Shown: one piece after another, positions 62,847 to 64,000 of the stretch
How positions within the stretch are numbered: the first letter of the stretch is position 1
How the letters are laid out: each line of letters begins with the position of its first letter
Origin: Herbaspirillum robiniae
GTDB lineage: Bacteria; Pseudomonadota; Gammaproteobacteria; Burkholderiales; Burkholderiaceae_D
Assembly (NCBI RefSeq): GCF_002213415.1
Contig: NZ_NJGU01000011.1
Location: forward strand, 62,001-126,000
Reading direction: 5' to 3'
Length of the DNA stretch: 64,000 nucleotides
Translations under genes and position numbers: made by a program
The notes under the pieces: generated by a model
Databases searched by the model: none
The model's input: only the letters and a program-made list of their open reading frames with translations
Told to the model about the DNA's origin: nothing

Positions 62847-64000
62847 TCAAAAGATCGTCTGATAGCCGGAAGGAGCGAGCAGACGGGCAACAACTTCACC
62901 CTGCTGCTCCGCAGTGAGTCCCGGATAGATGGGAATGGTGATGGCCTCACCGTAATATCGCTCCGCCTCGGGGAAGTCCGTCGCCTGGAAGCCCATGCGT
63001 TCGTAGTAAGGCTGGCGATAAAGCGGGATGTAGTGCACGTTGACGCCAATGCCGTCGGCCCGCATGCGTTCGAATACTTCCCGGTGGCTGGCCTTCATGG
63101 TGTCAGCGGGCAACCTGACGATGTAGAGATGTAGCGCCGAGTGGGCGTCCGGGTGCTGCCAGGGGCGGACAATTGGTGTGTCTTTCAGCAACTCTTCATA
63201 GTGCTGCGCAATGGCATGGCGTTTCGTGACAAACTCGTCGAGCCGCCGCATTTGACTCACGCCCAGCGCAGCTTGGATGTCCGTCATACGATAATTGAAG
63301 CCGAGGTCGATTTGCTGGTAATACCAGGGGCCGTCGGGGGGGCAAGTCATTTCCGACGGATAGCGGGTGATGCCGTGACTACGGAAGCGAGCCATGCGCT
63401 TGAGCAGCGCCGGGTCATTGGTCATGGCCATGCCGCCTTCACCTGTGGTGATGATCTTCACCGGGTGGAAGCTGAATACGGTGATATCGCTGTAGCGGCA
63501 GTTGCCGATTTTTTCGCCTTTGTAGCTGCCACCGATGGCATGCGATGCATCCTCAATGATGCGGAAGCCATACTCGATGGACAGCGCATGAATGCGTTCC
63601 ATGTCACAGGATTGGCCGGACAGGTGAACCGGTATGACTACCTTGGGCAACCTGCCATTACGCTTTGCATGCTCCAGTTTTTCCGCTAAACGGGTTGCGC
63701 TCATATTGTAGGTGTCCGGGTCGATATCGACAAAATCGACTTCGGCGCCACAATAGAGCGCACAGTTTGCGCTGGCCACGAAAGTGATCGGCGAGGTCCA
63801 AACCAGATCGCCCGGGCCGACTTCCAGGGCCAAGCAAGCAATGTGCAGGGCGCCGGTCGCGCTGTTGACTGCTGCCGCATGTTTGGCCCCGCAGTAGTTC
63901 GCGACGACTTTTTCGAACTCCGGCACAACCGGGCCTTGCGTGAGGAAGTCCGAACGCAGCACTTCCACTACTGCGTCGATGTCTTCTTGGGAAATATTCT
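62847..64000 (-). CDS. pseC: UDP-4-amino-sugar transaminase of pseudaminic acid synthesis, 5' end cut by window
   Basis: The frame runs off the right edge; 384 codons are present and only the first few residues are missing. The first visible residues are ISQEDIDAVVEVLRSDFLTQ, the normal PseC start region. The PLP Lys is in VFSFHPVKIITTGEGG, and SPITFVASANCALYCGA and FVDIDPDTYNMS are PseC hallmarks. It aminates C4 of UDP-2-acetamido-2,6-dideoxy-4-keto-L-altrose made by PseB, whose gene is expected just to the right of the window. Confidence 0.94.
   Translation of the reverse strand, partial: NISQEDIDAVVEVLRSDFLTQGPVVPEFEKVVANYCGAKHAAAVNSATGALHIACLALEVGPGDLVWTSPITFVASANCALYCGAEVDFVDIDPDTYNMSATRLAEKLEHAKRNGRLPKVVIPVHLSGQSCDMERIHALSIEYGFRIIEDASHAIGGSYKGEKIGNCRYSDITVFSFHPVKIITTGEGGMAMTNDPALLKRMARFRSHGITRYPSEMTCPPDGPWYYQQIDLGFNYRMTDIQAALGVSQMRRLDEFVTKRHAIAQHYEELLKDTPIVRPWQHPDAHSALHLYIVRLPADTMKASHREVFERMRADGIGVNVHYIPLYRQPYYERMGFQATDFPEAERYYGEAITIPIYPGLTAEQQGEVVARLLAPSGYQTIF

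Overview
The window looks like chromosome of a high-GC betaproteobacterium of the Oxalobacteraceae, most like Herbaspirillum. The basis is gene content and order: polA, a LOG-type nucleosidase, a DUF2782-type protein, thrB and a BPSS1780-type membrane protein; kdoO between waaC and waaA; and pyrR-pyrB with an inactive dihydroorotase-like partner. This placement is an inference from family knowledge, not a database search. I saw no rRNA, tRNA, CRISPR array, insertion sequence or integrase.

Region 1 (1-6554, + strand) is a polyol operon: a permease C-terminus, a HAD phosphatase, an ABC ATPase, D-arabinitol 4-dehydrogenase and xylulokinase. Together they suggest uptake of a pentitol, oxidation to D-xylulose and phosphorylation. 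A periplasmic binding-protein gene follows and is broken by one in-frame amber codon. Region 2 (6571-17661) holds two chemoreceptors and a housekeeping block: BPSS1780-type protein, thrB, DUF2782-type protein, LOG nucleosidase, polA, and a dienelactone-hydrolase-like enzyme. polA and the LOG gene start head to head on a single CATATG.

Region 3 (17690-25500, + strand) is the most striking accessory unit. A textbook sigma-54 promoter with NtrC-like palindromes upstream precedes a short leader ORF coupled to an operon. The operon encodes a flavin/2Fe-2S reductase, an NMT1-type binding protein, an Fe(II)/2-oxoglutarate oxygenase, a Rieske oxygenase, an ABC ATPase and permease, and an 8-oxoguanine-deaminase/AtzB-type amidohydrolase. 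I read it as a nitrogen-limitation system for import and oxidation of a purine-like or other N-heterocycle. Region 4 (25549-36108) is mostly core: yqgE, ruvX, pyrR, pyrB, a dihydroorotase pseudoenzyme, plsC, apaH, a phosphomannomutase, waaC, kdoO (Kdo 3-hydroxylase) and waaA.

Region 5 (36234-64000, - strand) is one long, tightly packed surface-glycan locus, visibly lower in GC over much of its length and with many stop/start overlaps. Read in transcription order (right to left) it encodes: most of a pseudaminic acid pathway (pseC, pseF, pseG, pseI), with no separate pseH but a GNAT-formyltransferase fusion and a second formyltransferase; an fdtA/fdtB-like pair for a dTDP-3-amino-sugar; a PIG-L deacetylase; two FkbM methyltransferases; an unknown GT-like protein; a polymerase/ligase; a PhyH-like oxygenase; an ABC exporter in place of a Wzx flippase; glycosyltransferases and a methyltransferase; the UDP-L-FucNAc genes wbjBCD with a WbuB-like transferase; an epimerase/reductase; an initiating sugar transferase; a WbpM-type dehydratase; and rfbA. 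The likely product is a modified O-antigen or similar glycan containing L-FucNAc, a QuiNAc-type sugar, pseudaminic acid and perhaps an N-acylated 3-amino-sugar.
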